Positions 34,210 through 46,119 of a stretch of 64,000 nucleotides of DNA are shown here, piece by piece. Source of the stretch: Calendula officinalis (taxonomy: Eukaryota; Streptophyta; Magnoliopsida; Asterales; Asteraceae); contig OY970825.1 in assembly GCA_963853835.1 (NCBI GenBank), positions 46,410,908-46,474,907 of the forward strand. Direction: 5' to 3'. Every line of letters starts with the position of its first letter. The first letter of the stretch is position 1. The notes below the pieces were generated by a model. It saw nothing but the letters and a program-made list of their open reading frames with translations. It had not been told where the DNA came from and ran no database searches. The position numbers and the translations under genes were made by a program.

Positions 34210-35560
34210 CTAGCTTTCATATATACACATACTCAGTTTGGGTTTTAGGTGAAACAAACGATTTGATTTCATCATCAACCAAATTTCGTAGTCATAGTAC
34301 ACTACTTTGGCTATAAGAATCCTAATGTCTTTAGTAACAGGCGAGAAGGTTTCATCATTGTCAATCCAGTAGGATTGAGTGTAACCTTTTGCTACTATGA
34401 GAGATTTATAGGTGTGTATATTTTCATCCATGTCAACAGTCTTACTGTTTTGAGAAAGATCAACTAAGTTCAAAACTTGATTGTCTCTCATGGATTTTAT
34501 TTTCGCATTCATAGCTTCAAGTCATTTTTCGAATACAAAATTCGATAATGCAACTTGATAGTTAGGGGGTTCATAATGATCCTCGAAACTTGCTCCTCAG
34601 CATCGACATAAATCTATATCGTTCAGGTGCATGAAGTGTCCTTGCGGATCTATGAATGGGAACAACATCATCCTGTGGTCCAACATCTATATGTCCAGCC
34701 TCAGAATGATATTTGCTAGTGTTACCAGAAGGTTGTGTATCTTCACTTTGAATCTTGTCAAAGTCTATAGTGCTCCCACTTGCTTTGTGAAATGAGACTG
34801 TTCTCAAGAAACTCAGCATACCGAGTAACAACCATTTGTTCTCAGTTGGGAAGTAAAATAGTAATCGAAGATATACTTGATAGATATGGGCTCAAGTTTG
34901 TTCGGCATGTCTCGTTCCACGAGATCCTCACAACCCCAGATCCTCAAGTAAGACAAATTGGGACTTTCCCACGCCATATCTCATATGGTGTCTTTTTAAC
35001 CTTTTGGTCGGAACCATATCAAGTATTCGAGCAGCAGACTTCAGTGCATGCCCCTCAAAAGGATAGTGTAAGAGTAGTAGGACTCATCATAGATCGCACC
35101 ATGTCATACAGGGTCCGATATCTCTTTCCAGACGCACCATTATCTTGTGGAGTGTATGAAAGAGTGAATTGTGAGACAATCTCACGATGTGAGGGATGAT
35201 CCAGAAACTCTTGACTCATGTACTTTCATCCGTAATCAGGACTGAAAGCCTTTGTTGTCTTGCTAAGTTGATTTTATACTTTTACTTTAGAAAGCTTTGA
35301 ACGTTTCAAAGATTTCATGTTTATGTCTAATCAAGTAAACATAACCATAGCGACTGATATCATTAAAGCTTCCATGTTGATGTTTAATCAAGTAAACATA
35401 ACCACATCGAATGATATCATCAGTGAAAGTAGGTGGCACCTTCCCTAGTCTTAGTTCTAAAAGGGCCACATACATCAATATGTATGAGTCCAAGTAGATT
35501 TTTAGCTCTTTTGCCAACATGGGAGAAAAGCTTTCTTGTTATCTTTCCATAATATACAAG
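34210..35560 (-). pseudogene. Element B: degenerate integrase-RT region
   Basis: 34512-34210 retains the RT N-terminus (DNQVLNLVDLSQ, ARLVAKGYTQ-like LIVAKGYTQS, DETFSPVT). 34831-34571 retains the linker before RT (ASGSTIDFDKIQ, RRSAR-like HRSAR, APERYRF). 35520-35287 retains the integrase segment RYGYVYLIKHKHE, partly duplicated. Each is out of frame with the next. Cognate intact stretches are visible in element C. Confidence 0.8.
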
Positions 35561-36075
35561 AGAGGCATTTTAAATGATTCATAATCATTTGTAAAGAAGC
35601 CCGTCGAGTTGTTTATGTGGAAAAGATGACGATGCTCTAGGTAAGTAGAATCCAAACCAATTTGGATTCTTGAGTGCTACATTTGTATATAGAACTATCG
35701 TTTGAATTAGGATCATGCATATTAATTTCAAACATACTATTATAAGGAATAGTAATAAAAAATGTTATTTTTCATAAAACAAGATATCATAATCCCTTAT
35801 TCAACAAACGATAAAGCTAAACAATGCATAATTGACAATTATTCAAAACAATAATTAACGCATTAGGAAGGATAAGATCACAGCTTCCATTCATTTAGCT
35901 TTCTACTTCACATTCAATCTTGCACATTTGCGTAAATGTGAGTTCCACAACTAGTGTCATACACTCAAGATTTATCACGAAAAGTATGGAGTTCTATAAT
36001 GAAGATACCTAATGTGCTAACTAGAACACATTTGTCCTTCATCAACTCTGCCACGTAGGCAGGACAATTCCTCCT

Positions 36076-36720
36076 TCAATGGCCAGTTTCATCGCAATGA
36101 TGGCAAGAAATATCCTTTGCAGGGTGCTCCTTTTTAGCAGGTGGGGGAATCGTAGGTTTGGAAAAGTAAACTAGCTTACCCTTACCTAGACTCTTGCCTT
36201 GTGCTTGCGGTTTACCTTCCCTAATTGCAAGAAAAGTATTGGGTAACCCTTGCTCAACCAGTTTTACCATAGCATGTTCAACGATTGTCTTCCCCATGCT
36301 ATGTACTTTTAAAACACTTTTCAAACTGGTCATAGTCCTTGGATAGTGAGGTAAGAATCAAACTCATTCCAAGAACTTGTGGTAAGGGGTAACCAAGACG
36401 TTCCATTGGATCAAGATAGCATTGCATATTCAAGATGTAAGTGCTAACTGATTGGCCGTCCTCCTGATTGCAAGCATGGAATGCTTTAATTGTTTTGAAC
36501 AGTTCAAGTTCTGCCTTTTGTTGAAATATTATTTTCAACTCGCTTATCATGTCATATGCTGTGAGTTCCTCGAAGTACTTTCGAATCTCGGGGTTCATGC
36601 TCACAAGCATATGAGTAGCAACTTCTTGGTGTTCGTTAAACGTTTCGGTAAAAGCTTGACGAACAGCAGCAGAATCACTGACAGGAGGTGCCTCAGGTAA
36701 GGCCTCTTATAGGTATATCA
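36076..36720 (-). pseudogene. Element B: degenerate gag
   Basis: Minus strand shows Gag segments MLVSMNPEIRKYFEELTAYD, FHACNQEDGQSVSTYILNMQ, LILTSLSKDYDQF, then after a frameshift MGKTIVEHAMVKLVEQGLPN and the half zinc knuckle CHHCDETGH. The N-terminal part is scrambled. No continuous Gag can be made from it. Confidence 0.82.
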
Positions 36721-36899
36721 ACTTTCTCATCTCTAAGGACAATCCTTAGAATTCGATATCAGAAGATAAAGTTGATATTAGTCAGTTTCAGTTTTCAAGA
36801 ACTGATTTTTGAGTGGAGATACTTAGGTTTTGATGTTGTTGTTATCTGTATAACAACCAAAGTTCAAAAAATAGTATTTTCAATAATAATTTCTTTTAA

Positions 36900-38660
36900 T
36901 CAATTAACTACCCAATTAATTTTAATTAAAAGCTAAGATCCCATTGAGCTTCTATCACCGCATCAGTTGATCTGCTAGAGGTGATAGATCCAATAGGTAG
37001 GTGACGATCAACAATTGCATTACAAGTGCAACTCTTAGAGGTATGGGACTTCATGGCACCTAGTGAACAAGCATCTAGGGTCAAGTGGCATGTTTGTCGC
37101 ATCGTCGCCTCGAGTCAAGGTCTCACCGTTAACTCGATTAAGTCATCCAATGTGAAATCATGTCAAAATAGCTCTAGGTCTCACGCGTAGAGAATAATGA
37201 CCTCGGATCTAGATTCAAACCACGTCTCACGTGAATTCAAAAATAGAAGCAAGTGATTTACAACCGATTGGACGGCGTGACTTAAATTTTAGGTATGTTA
37301 AATTTTAATTAATAAAATTTTATTAAGATATGAATGAATCATGTACTTCATTCATATCACTTCATAAGTCGTTTAATAAACGGTAAAAACATTTAACGAT
37401 TATTAAGGTTTAAGTTTCAAATCGTATTTAAACTTAGTTTAATCTCAAAACAATTTTAGATTAAAGGTTTAATCATCAATGATTAACTATTATTTTAAGT
37501 TTCAAATCATATTTAAACTTAGTTTAATCTCAAAACAATTTTAGATTAAAGGTTTAATCATCAATGATTAACTAGTAATTATCGATGATTAAATGTTTGG
37601 ATGTTTTAATGTTTGTGTCAAAAAACCGTTTTTAATTGTTTTATTTACTTGTATCTAATAGGAAAAGAAAACAACCACAAACATAAATAAAACATGCAAC
37701 AAATTTTGTGCAAACCTCGACCGATGAAATCCTAGGTTCGGTCACGTGAGTCATCACGACGGACCGAAGGGTCAAACTAGGGGACGGGCCAACATGAACC
37801 CAAACGGGCCTACATAAACCCAATGGGCTCCCACTTGCTCCAAGACATTCTTGAGCAAGTAGAACCCAAAATTGTGAAAAAGTGTAATCTGCCAGAAAAT
37901 TCCAGCAGACTTTGAAGCCCGAAAAGTCACTGAAGGAGTCGTCGTTGGTCTTCCCGGCCTTCTGGTAAGTTGTAGCCCACGACTTTGCAAGCATTTTAGG
38001 CTTTTGAATCGCCCAAAACGGATTCCGTATGCCTCTGGAAAACCTGTTTTCGTACAGCCCTCGCTTTTGTGACGGAAATTTGTTGTTTTCTTCATTAGTC
38101 TTCAATATTTTTTGTCAACAATTTACAATAAAAAGATAAAATAAGTACAATCTATTCTATTACTTTTACATTACAAATTGCCCCAAAAATGGCACCAAAA
38201 ATAAAAGAAAAAAAAATGAAACAAATTACAACAATTAAGCCAAAAAACAAGGCTTTTCCCAAAACAACCAAACAACCAAACATCAACCACATTCATTCAC
38301 AAACGGTCTAGGCTTTCATCGGTTTGCACAAACAAGCAACAATTGACAAGGCTTTGGCTTGGGATATGGCAAAAATACATGTTTTGCCATATCAACAAAA
38401 TGGAATTAAAAATTAAATTCCAAGCCAAATAATCAAAAAAACAATAACAAGATTAATTTTTTGATATGATTTTGTAACAAGTGACAATAGGGTTCCAAAA
38501 ATACCATATTTTAACCCATATTTTTATAAAAATCCGAAAATTAAATTAAAAAACCCGTAGGGTTTTTGTGTTTGGTCCGATCGGAATTTTAAAAAACACA
38601 AAAAAGATTGGTTTTTGCCACTTTTCACAAAATCTAGCTAATTATATGATTAATATAATG
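36900..38660 (-). other. Element B: 5' untranslated leader
   Basis: About 1.7 kb between PBS and gag; matches the leader of element C (53460-55145) by eye. Contains a 76-bp direct duplication (about 37425-37500 and 37490-37570 region) that includes TTAATCATCAATGATTAA and ATTATCGATGATTAA, near-copies of the palindrome that makes up the satellite at the left of the window. Confidence 0.6.
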
Positions 38661-38672
38661 GCTCTGATACCA
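38661..38672 (-). promoter_or_regulatory. Primer-binding site of element B
   Basis: TGGTATCAGAGC on the minus strand, one base from the 5' LTR end; initiator tRNA-Met type. Confidence 0.85.
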
Positions 38673-38673
38673 C

Positions 38674-39326
38674 TAATGGTGATTTTCGGTTAAAACAAGA
38701 ACCAAAACGCAGCGGAAAGATTTAATCACCATGAACGGATCTTGATATCAATCATACAATTAAACTAAAAGAAAATCAAAGAGAATGGTATAAGAATTCA
38801 TACCCTAGTTGCCTTTGATTATTATGAAATCGGATGGAGTTGGTGATGGATTGAAACCAAGTATTCAACAAGAATACCTCTAAAAGAAATCCACACAACA
38901 CTTGCAAGAACACCAAATAATGGATGCTAGTCCTTGAGCCTTGAGAGCAAAAAAGAAAACAAAACTCCTACAAAAAGTGAGAGAGAGGGACGGCCAAGTG
39001 TGTGGTCAAGAGGGAGTTTATGGACCATTATATCTCTTAATGGTGCCATTACAATCCTTTAATGATTTCCATAAATCATTAGTCTTATTTGCCCACAAGT
39101 CCCTATCTTTTGTTTCTTCTAGTTTGCCCACAAGAAAGTTTCAATATTAACTTTTAATATTAAACTTATTATACACAAGCTTATAGCTTATATATTAATA
39201 ATTAATGTAATTACACTAATTACACTAATTATATAATGGTGTTTAGTGTTTAAGTGTGTGACCCTTTAGGCTCACAAATAACTAGCCATATAACTATATG
39301 TTATACGCGTGAAGCATATTCCAACA
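38674..39326 (-). repeat. 5' LTR of element B
   Basis: Identical to 31954-32606. The ORF-like stretch at 38941-39150 on the plus strand is not a gene; it occurs in both LTRs. Confidence 0.93.
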
Positions 39327-39331
39327 CTCAC

Positions 39332-41138
39332 TAGCAGCAATATACTCAGATTCACATGTGGAATCAGCAACCGACTGCTGCTTGGAGCTTTTCCAAGTAA
39401 CAGCTCCACCATTCAGTAAGAATACCCACCCAGTTTGTGAACACGAGTCATCCCTGTCTGTTTGGAAACTCGCGTCACAATAACCTTCCACAACAAGATC
39501 GTCTTTCCCACCATACACTAAGAACATATCCTTTGTTCTCCTTAGGTACTTGAGAATCGTCTTGACCGCCGTCCAATGATCGTTGCCAGGGTTAGCCTGA
39601 TATCGACTCACCATGCTCAAGGCATATGAGACATCAGGACGAGTACATATCATGGCATACATGATCGATCCTATAGCCGAAGCATATGGGATACGACTCA
39701 TTCTATCCCGCTCTAACTCAGTGCTGGGACTTTGACTATGAGTCAACTTTATGCCATGGTTCATTGGTAAATAACCTTTCTTAGACTCAAGCATATGAAA
39801 CCTCTTCAATATCTTGTCTAAGTATGTACTCTGGCTTAATCCTATTAGACGTTTTTCTCTATCTCTGTATATCTTGATTCCAAGTATGTACGCTGCATCT
39901 CCTAGATCCTTCATTGCAAAACACTTTCCCAACCAAGACTTCACATCTTGCAGTGTAGGAATGTGATTGCCAATGAGCAATATGTCGTCGACATATAACA
40001 CTAGGAAGATTACATTGCTCCCACTATTTTTGATATAAACGCAGGACTCATCTTCGCTTCTCGAAAACCCAAACTGTTTGACTCTTTCGTGAAAACAAAG
40101 ATTCCAACTACGAGATGCTTGTTTCAATCCATAGATGGATTTCTCAAGCTTACACACTCTCTTAGGATGTTGTTTGTGGATAAAACCTTCTGGTTGTGCC
40201 ATATAGACATCCTCAGTTAACTTTCCGTTCAGGAAAGCAGTTTTCACATCCATCTGCCAAATTTCATAGTCATGAAATGCAGCTATTGCAAGCAATATCC
40301 TTATAGACTTTATCTTGGCTACTGGTGAAAAGGTTTCATCATAATCAATCCCATGAGTTTGAGTATAACCTTTTGCAACCAGCCTAGCCTTATAAGTGTG
40401 CACATTCCCATCCATGTCTGTCTTCTTCTTGAAGATCCATTTACACCCAACGGTTTTAATGCCAGGTGTAACGTCAACCAAGTTCCATACTTGATTGTCA
40501 TACATAGATTGAATCTCGCTCTCCATAGCCTCTTTCCATTTATCGGCCTCAGGGCCTTCCATAGCTTCCTTATAGTTTGATGGCTCATCATCATCAACTG
40601 GTAAACCATTATCAGTCGATGCATCGCCTTCAGCAATATGGTATTCATAATAATCACCAAGATGCTCAGGAGGGCGAACAACTCTAGAGGATCTACGTGG
40701 AATGGTAGGAGTTATATCATTTTGTTCAACAGGAGTCTCATCCTCAGGTTGAGTACTAGTGTCAACTAAAGGTTCCGATTCAATTTCATTGGTTGACTCT
40801 TGAGACTCTTCAAGATCAATCTTGCTCCCACTATCTTCTTTGGATAATAGCTCTCTCTCAAGAAAGAATCCTCTTCGAGCTATGAACACTTTGTTCTCAG
40901 CCGGTTTGTAAAACCGATATCCAAAAGACTGGCGAGGGTAGCCAATGAAATGACACTTCTCTGATTTTCTTTCCAGTTTGTCATGAGTTTCGTGTCCCAC
41001 GTAAACCTCACAACCCCAGATTTTCAAATGTCGGAGCGAGGGAGGTTTCCCTGTCCACATTTCAGAGGGTGTCTTGGAGACCTTCTTAGTTGGTACAAGG
41101 TTCAAGATATGAGCTGCTGTTTCTAGGGCGTAACCCAA
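39332..41138 (-). pseudogene. Element A: integrase end, reverse transcriptase, RNase H
   Basis: About 600 codons open on the minus strand. GYALETAAHILN and KTPSEMWTGKPPSLRHLKIW are the integrase C-terminal region. EIQSMYDNQVWNLVD and GCKWIFKKKTDMDGNVHTYK open the RT. DVKTAFLNGKLTEDVYM and the catalytic YVDD (in LYVDDILL) follow. RNase H shows GYCDASFQTDRDD and ESEYIAAS, where the frame runs into element B. The link to the preceding ORF is broken by what looks like a one-base loss at about 41134. Confidence 0.92.
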
Positions 41139-41234
41139 AAGCTCACTGGAAGAGTTGCACGACTCATCATCGATCGAACCATATCTAGCAATGTTCGATT
41201 TCTCCTTTCAGACACTCCATTAAGTTGTGGAGTT

Positions 41235-42833
41235 CTAGGGGGGTGAGAGTTGGGATACTATTCCACAACTCTTTAGATGATCCATGAACTCTTGACTAAG
41301 ATACTCTCCACCCCTGTCAGAGCGGAGCATCTTAATCCTTTTGCCCAATTGATTCTCAACTTCGTTTTGATAAACTTTGAATGTCTCAAAAGTTTCTGAT
41401 TTATGTTTAATCAAATAAACATAACCATATCTACTGAAATCATCAGTAAATGTAACGAAGTATCTCTCACCATGTCTAGTGCTTGACTTGAATGGTCCAC
41501 ACACGTCAGTGTGTACAAGATCCAACAAGTCTTTGCCTCTTTCACAAGTCCCTGTGAATGGCGCCTTAGTCATCTTGCCAAGTAAACAAGATTCGCACAC
41601 ATCATTTGATTTGAGGTCAAATGATTCTAGTACTCCATCCTTTTGGAGCTTGGCGATTCGTTTCTTGTTTATATGGCCTAAGCGACAATGCCATATACAT
41701 GATTTATCCAATACACCTTTGGATGAATCAACATTCAATATTAGATTTCTGTTGTTAACGCAAACAACACTTTCATATATGCCAGAACAAGGAATAGCTT
41801 TGAAAATAAAAACATCATTTTTATAAACTAAAATAGATCCATTTTCATTATCAAAACCAAAAGTAAAACCATCCTTAAACAATGCATAAAATGAAATAAT
41901 GTTTCGTGCCATGCAAGGCGAATAACAAACATCTAATAAAGTAATCGAACTATCACTACTAAGCATGAGCTCAAAATCTCCAATCTTGGTTACAGCAGCC
42001 GAGACTCTGTTCCCCATGATTAGATTCAGCTCACCATGCTTCAGCTTCCTACTATTCTTTAGTCCCTGCATAACAGTGCAAATGTGAGTACCACACCCTG
42101 TATCAAGAACCCAAGAACTAGACATAGAAGTATTATGAAGTTCGATCATAAACGTACCTAAGATACCAGACTTTTGGATCTTTTGATTCTTTAAATCAGT
42201 AAGGTACTTTGAGCAATTCCTTTTCCAGTGACCCATCTCATTACAGTAAAAACATATTGAATCTTTGGGTGCTATCAAAGAGGTTCTTTTGAGCTTATTT
42301 GGGGCAGACCCCTCACTAGCTTTTCTCTTCCTATTTGGAATAGAAGATAGATCTCTTATAGCATCATTTGATTCAATGTTCAAGGTGGGAGTTACAAAAC
42401 TGCAGTCACACGCAAATAATAGGTTTCTTTCGACAACCATCAATTCTTTGCATAACTCTAAGCTTGTAAGATCTCTCTTGTTCCTCTCATAATCCAATAC
42501 GTATAAGGAAAACTTAGGAGTTAGCTTGTATAACATCATATCAACAACTAACTTCCTATTGAGAGTTAAACCCAGACTTCCTGAATTATTCGCGTATCCT
42601 TTCATCCTTTCGATGAAGCTACGTACCGGTTCCCCTTCTTGCATTTTACATGTCTTAATGAGTTTTAGGTTTTTATGAACAGCTCGAGTGTTATCCATAT
42701 ACTCCACAAAATCCAAGTCAGTGTTTCTACCTCGACGTGAAATTTTGGTTATGGACGATCCATAGAAAAGTGGTGGAACTGGAGGAGGTGGTGGAAGATT
42801 TTGATTGTTGTTGTTGTTTTGAGGATTGACCAT
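41235..42833 (-). pseudogene. Element A: gag, protease and integrase
   Basis: 532 codons from ATG at 42833. The Gag part (to about residue 190) has an unusual N-terminus with NNNNNQNLPPPPPVPP and appears to lack about 80-100 residues before EYMDNTRAVHKNLKLIKTCK. Zinc knuckle CFYCNEMGHWKRNC (CX2CX4HX4C). Protease active site in WVLDTGCGTHIC. Integrase zinc site in WHCRLGHINKKR and CESCLLGK, catalytic residues in HTDVCGPF, TFTDDFSRYGYVY and DRGGEYL. A frameshift after QLSPP gives a premature stop at 41235. Confidence 0.92.
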
Positions 42834-44304
42834 CTACAAAGAAGACATTTTCTTTGTTAGTTTATTTATTAGATAATCCTTAACATTATTTACCCAATAA
42901 TCAAGTTAAGGCTAGGATCCAATATTACGTTATTTGATGTGAAGAGGGATGCCGTAATTCACACCGAATAATTTCATAAGGAAACATACTATTGTTAATT
43001 TCAATCACCATGAAATCCCTAGAACTTTTAGATTCATTTTAAACTATTAAAATGACATGTTAATCTCGATTCTATGCTCGTCACATAATTCATGACAGGG
43101 ATACCGTGGATCATGAATTTGACGGTGAATCTACCATGAAAGCACTCACGAAGATCCCCGGCTCAAGTTCGCTTGGGTATCGCGAGAATCTCTTCACTCA
43201 TAAGTATAATCTCAAAATTAACGTACCGGCTCAATTGCACGCGCTTCGTTAATCAGATTATGCCTCGAGTGCGTGTCTCTCATGGAGAGCACAATCTTTC
43301 ACATTTAACATCAAACGGGAAGTTTTGTTTAATGTAATTACTTTAGTGATACATATATATATAAACTTTTATAATATGTTTAAATTAAACTTTTAATTTA
43401 TCTTGACTAAAGTAATATGTATATATAATTCTTTTAATTCTATTAAAATGCGAGTACGCACCTTTTAATAATTAATTAATTATATATAATTATAATATTT
43501 AAATATACTTTTATTCACATAATATTATAACGGAGAAATATATCAAAAACTATTTTGACATATGGGAGTTTCGAATTTTTTCGAAATATATATATACATA
43601 CATATAAAATTATACTATTAATTTAATATATATCTAGTATATACATATTATAATTATCCTTTAGATTTCAGATTTTATCTCTTTTGAGATATTTTATATT
43701 ACTATATATAAATACAAAATCAAATCTAGATAATAAAGAAAAATCCGAAATCCATAAATTTTTATAAAATTTTCGGATCTATACACATTGTGTATATCCT
43801 CAATTTAAATTTGATATCTTTATTTAAATACTCCTTTTAAATAATTATCTATATTTACCAAATTCTTTTATTTAAATATGTATACCGAAATATACATATA
43901 TAAAAATAAATATTATCTTATTTAAATCTTTTATTCAAATACATCTATATACATATCCGAAAATATGTATACATGTATAATAAACTTTGATTTATTTAAA
44001 ACATTAAATAAATATATATTTATATATTATAAACCGAAATCTTTAAATATATAAACACAATCTTTTATTTAATCTAGTTTTAAATAATTGGTAAGATAAT
44101 CATTGGTAGAATATCTTGATAAATCTAAAACTTTTTAAATTTATCCACTTGCCATATTTTAATTTAAAAACTATTTTACAAAATTAAAATATATATACTT
44201 ATTTATTTAATTCCGAATTTCGGAATTTCCGAAATAAACAAAAACACAAAAAAAACTTTTCTTTTTGAATTTCGGATCTAACACTCTTAGATTCGTAGAC
44301 TAAC
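42834..44304 (-). other. Element A: 5' untranslated leader
   Basis: About 1.5 kb of very AT-rich DNA between PBS and gag, full of ATATAT words, with no ORF. A more balanced stretch at 43060-43320 contains ATTTGACGGTGAATCTACCA and CGGCTCAAG, of unknown role. Confidence 0.55.
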
Positions 44305-44316
44305 GCTCTGATATCA
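44305..44316 (-). promoter_or_regulatory. Primer-binding site of element A
   Basis: TGATATCAGAGC on the minus strand, next to the 5' LTR; initiator tRNA-Met type with one change from TGGTATCAGAGC. Confidence 0.8.
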
Positions 44317-44317
44317 C

Positions 44318-45087
44318 TGTTGGGTTTCGTTCACATTTACCGTCACTATGTTCGTCGCGGAATTACGAACAATTAATACGATAAACTACGAAGCTTAAGG
44401 ATCGTTTAGATCTACGAGTCTAAGGCAACTAGTAATAAATAAATACTTACATTAGCGGTGCTCGATGATTCGATTCCTTGAGAACGAGTACGCGCCAGAA
44501 CTTGCCAACGAACTTAGGATTCAAGAAAGAACCCCTCTACTTAATCACACTCGAAGTTGACAACGAACGAGACAATACACCACAACGTAGTGCAAAGTAC
44601 CTTTGAGAAAACCCAAACGAAACCCTAACCGAAAAACTCTTTCGGTCGACGCCGGCTTACGGCGGCACCACGGCGGCGGCGGCTGTGGCTCACGGCGGTG
44701 GTGGCGGACGGACAAGGGGAGGGACCGAAACTTGGGTGCAAGCCTAAAGCCAAAGAATGTGTGTTGAGATTAACACCCCAAGGTCCCTTTATATAGGTTT
44801 AAGAAAACCTATGTTTCCTTATTTGAGTTGGACTCAAATTAACCCAAAGCCCGTTTCATTTAATTAAACCATTAATTAAACTAAGCCCGTTATGGAATAA
44901 CTAGTTAATTACCCATTAACTTATTCCGGTCCACCAAGCCCGATACGCATTAATTATACAATTAATTAATGCCCGGTTCGTTTATTCTCGTGTTCGGTTG
45001 TGCCCCGAGAGCAACCCTAGTAGGACTTTAATTTACGTTTACCAAGTCAAACCGTTTATTTGATGACGTTGGACACCATTTCCAACA
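44318..45087 (-). repeat. 5' LTR of element A
   Basis: 770 bp, about 11 substitutions from the 3' LTR and no length change. Likely promoter: TATATAAA on the minus strand at 44795-44788. Confidence 0.93.
44788..44795 (-). promoter_or_regulatory. TATA box of the element A 5' LTR
   Basis: TATATAAA on the minus strand followed by GGGACC, conserved in both LTRs. Transcription would run antisense to the host gene. Confidence 0.5.
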
Positions 45088-45397
45088 GTAACTACATTCA
45101 GAAGGCGAGTATTTATATTGCTCGACCTTGACTCGAAAGTAACTCTCAAGCTTAAAGTCAATTTGACTTTGATTGACCTTAATAAGTTAATAGCAATTGT
45201 AAACTAGTTCAACCGCATTTTATACGATTAGATTTTTTATGTTCGATGATATGCACCATTTTATATTTTAATTTATTGGGAAATACCTAAGTATAAGATT
45301 TAAGTAATCACGAACAGATTTTAATTGCTTAGCATATGTCGATATGTTTTAATTTTACATTACTCATTATTGACTTGTTTACGATGATACTTAATAG

Positions 45398-45530
45398 AAA
45401 AAGTGGCAAAACGAGGAGGATGAACAGTCAAGTCCGGTTTCTGTGATGGATTTTCCAAACGATGATCATAATGATAATGACGATGATGAAGTTTCTTCTA
45501 TGTTCCAATATAGACACCTCGAAGTTGAAG
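45398..45530 (+). CDS. DUF4378-type protein, exon 2 of 3
   Basis: Acceptor TTAATAG at 45397, donor GAAG|GTTGTT at 45530. 133 bases read KKWQNEEDEQSSPVSVMDFP, then an acidic DDHNDNDDDE run and SSMFQYRHLEVE. SPVSVMDFP is a recurrent motif of plant DUF4378 proteins. Phase matches exon 1 (phase 0) and exon 3 (phase 1), although exon 1 is 16.8 kb away on the other side of the retrotransposons. Confidence 0.8.
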
Positions 45531-45610
45531 GTTGTTCTTTCTTTCTTTTTTTCATCTTGTTACTTTGGTATTAAGAAGGCATATATAAAGTATACAGTTT
45601 ACTTTTATAG

Positions 45611-46119
45611 GAACTAAAAAATTAACGAACAAGAGTCGAAGATTCGAGTGTGTTACCCAACTCGAGCCCGTCAAACTAGAGGACCGGATAGCTCAATCAG
45701 TTATTAATTCTTCAACACAAACATGTTTTGCTCAAGAAGAGAACCAACCTGAAAAGAAAGCAATGGCATTACTTCAATTAATGAAATCAACGTTGTTTTC
45801 AAATCACTTATTGAAAGATGAAGCCGTCGAGAGCCTCTTATTAGCGTTTTTCAAACAGAGATTGATTGAAAAAAATTGTTCTGATTATGAAATCTTGTGG
45901 ATAGCAAAAGATTGGATGGACGGTAACTTGCAAGCGATAACGTTAGATTGGGAGTCTGAAAATAATAGGCAAACTTACGTACGAGAAATGGATAAGACGG
46001 AGAAATGGTTAAAATACGATGATGAAGTCGTGAAAGAACATGTCGGTTTCGAGTTGGAGCGTGACATATTTAATTCATTGGTCGATGACATTTTGCTAGA
46101 TTTTGTAACTTTAAATTGA
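45611..46119 (+). CDS. DUF4378-type protein, exon 3 of 3 (C-terminal domain)
   Basis: Acceptor TTTTATAG at 45610; stop TGA at 46117-46119. Adds about 169 codons: GTKKLTNKSRRFECVTQLEP, LEDRIAQSVINSS, then the C-terminal domain with ESLLLAFFKQRL, LWIAKDWMDG, YVREMDKTEKW and ELERDIFNSLVDDILLDF. The W-D-W...YVREM...W...ELE..IF..L.D..L.D layout is that of the DUF4378 C-terminus. Frame intact. The ATG at 45763 is internal and not the start. Confidence 0.82.

Larger units (their letters stand above)
31954..39326 (-). mobile_element. Copia LTR retrotransposon B nested in element A
   Basis: 653-bp LTRs (31954-32606, 38674-39326) flanked by exact CTCAC duplications (31949-31953, 39327-39331). The duplication lies in the RNase H ESEYIAAS region of element A. 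On the minus strand the LTR runs TGTTGGAATATG to ACCATTA. I compared the two LTRs line by line and found no difference. The interior retains only fragments of gag, integrase and RT, with many stops, frameshifts and deletions. Closely related to element C. Confidence 0.95.
29986..45087 (-). mobile_element. Copia LTR retrotransposon A, carrying nested element B
   Basis: 770-bp LTRs (29986-30755 and 44318-45087) with ends TGTTGGG...CCAACA, flanked by the exact duplication GTAAC (29981-29985, 45088-45092). Coding strand is minus, so the 5' LTR is at the right. Domain order gag, protease, integrase, RT, RNase H marks Ty1/Copia. Without element B it is about 7.7 kb. LTRs differ at about 11 positions by eye (about 1.4%), so insertion is fairly recent. 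It lies in intron 1 of the DUF4378-type gene, antisense to it. Pol is broken by frameshifts and by element B. Confidence 0.95.

Noticed and set aside
37641..38105. 154-codon and overlapping 107-codon minus ORFs
   Set aside because: In the untranslated leader of element B; not kept in the homologous leader of element C.
45763..46119. Separate 118-residue gene
   Set aside because: It is the end of exon 3; open frame and family motifs extend upstream to the acceptor at 45610.
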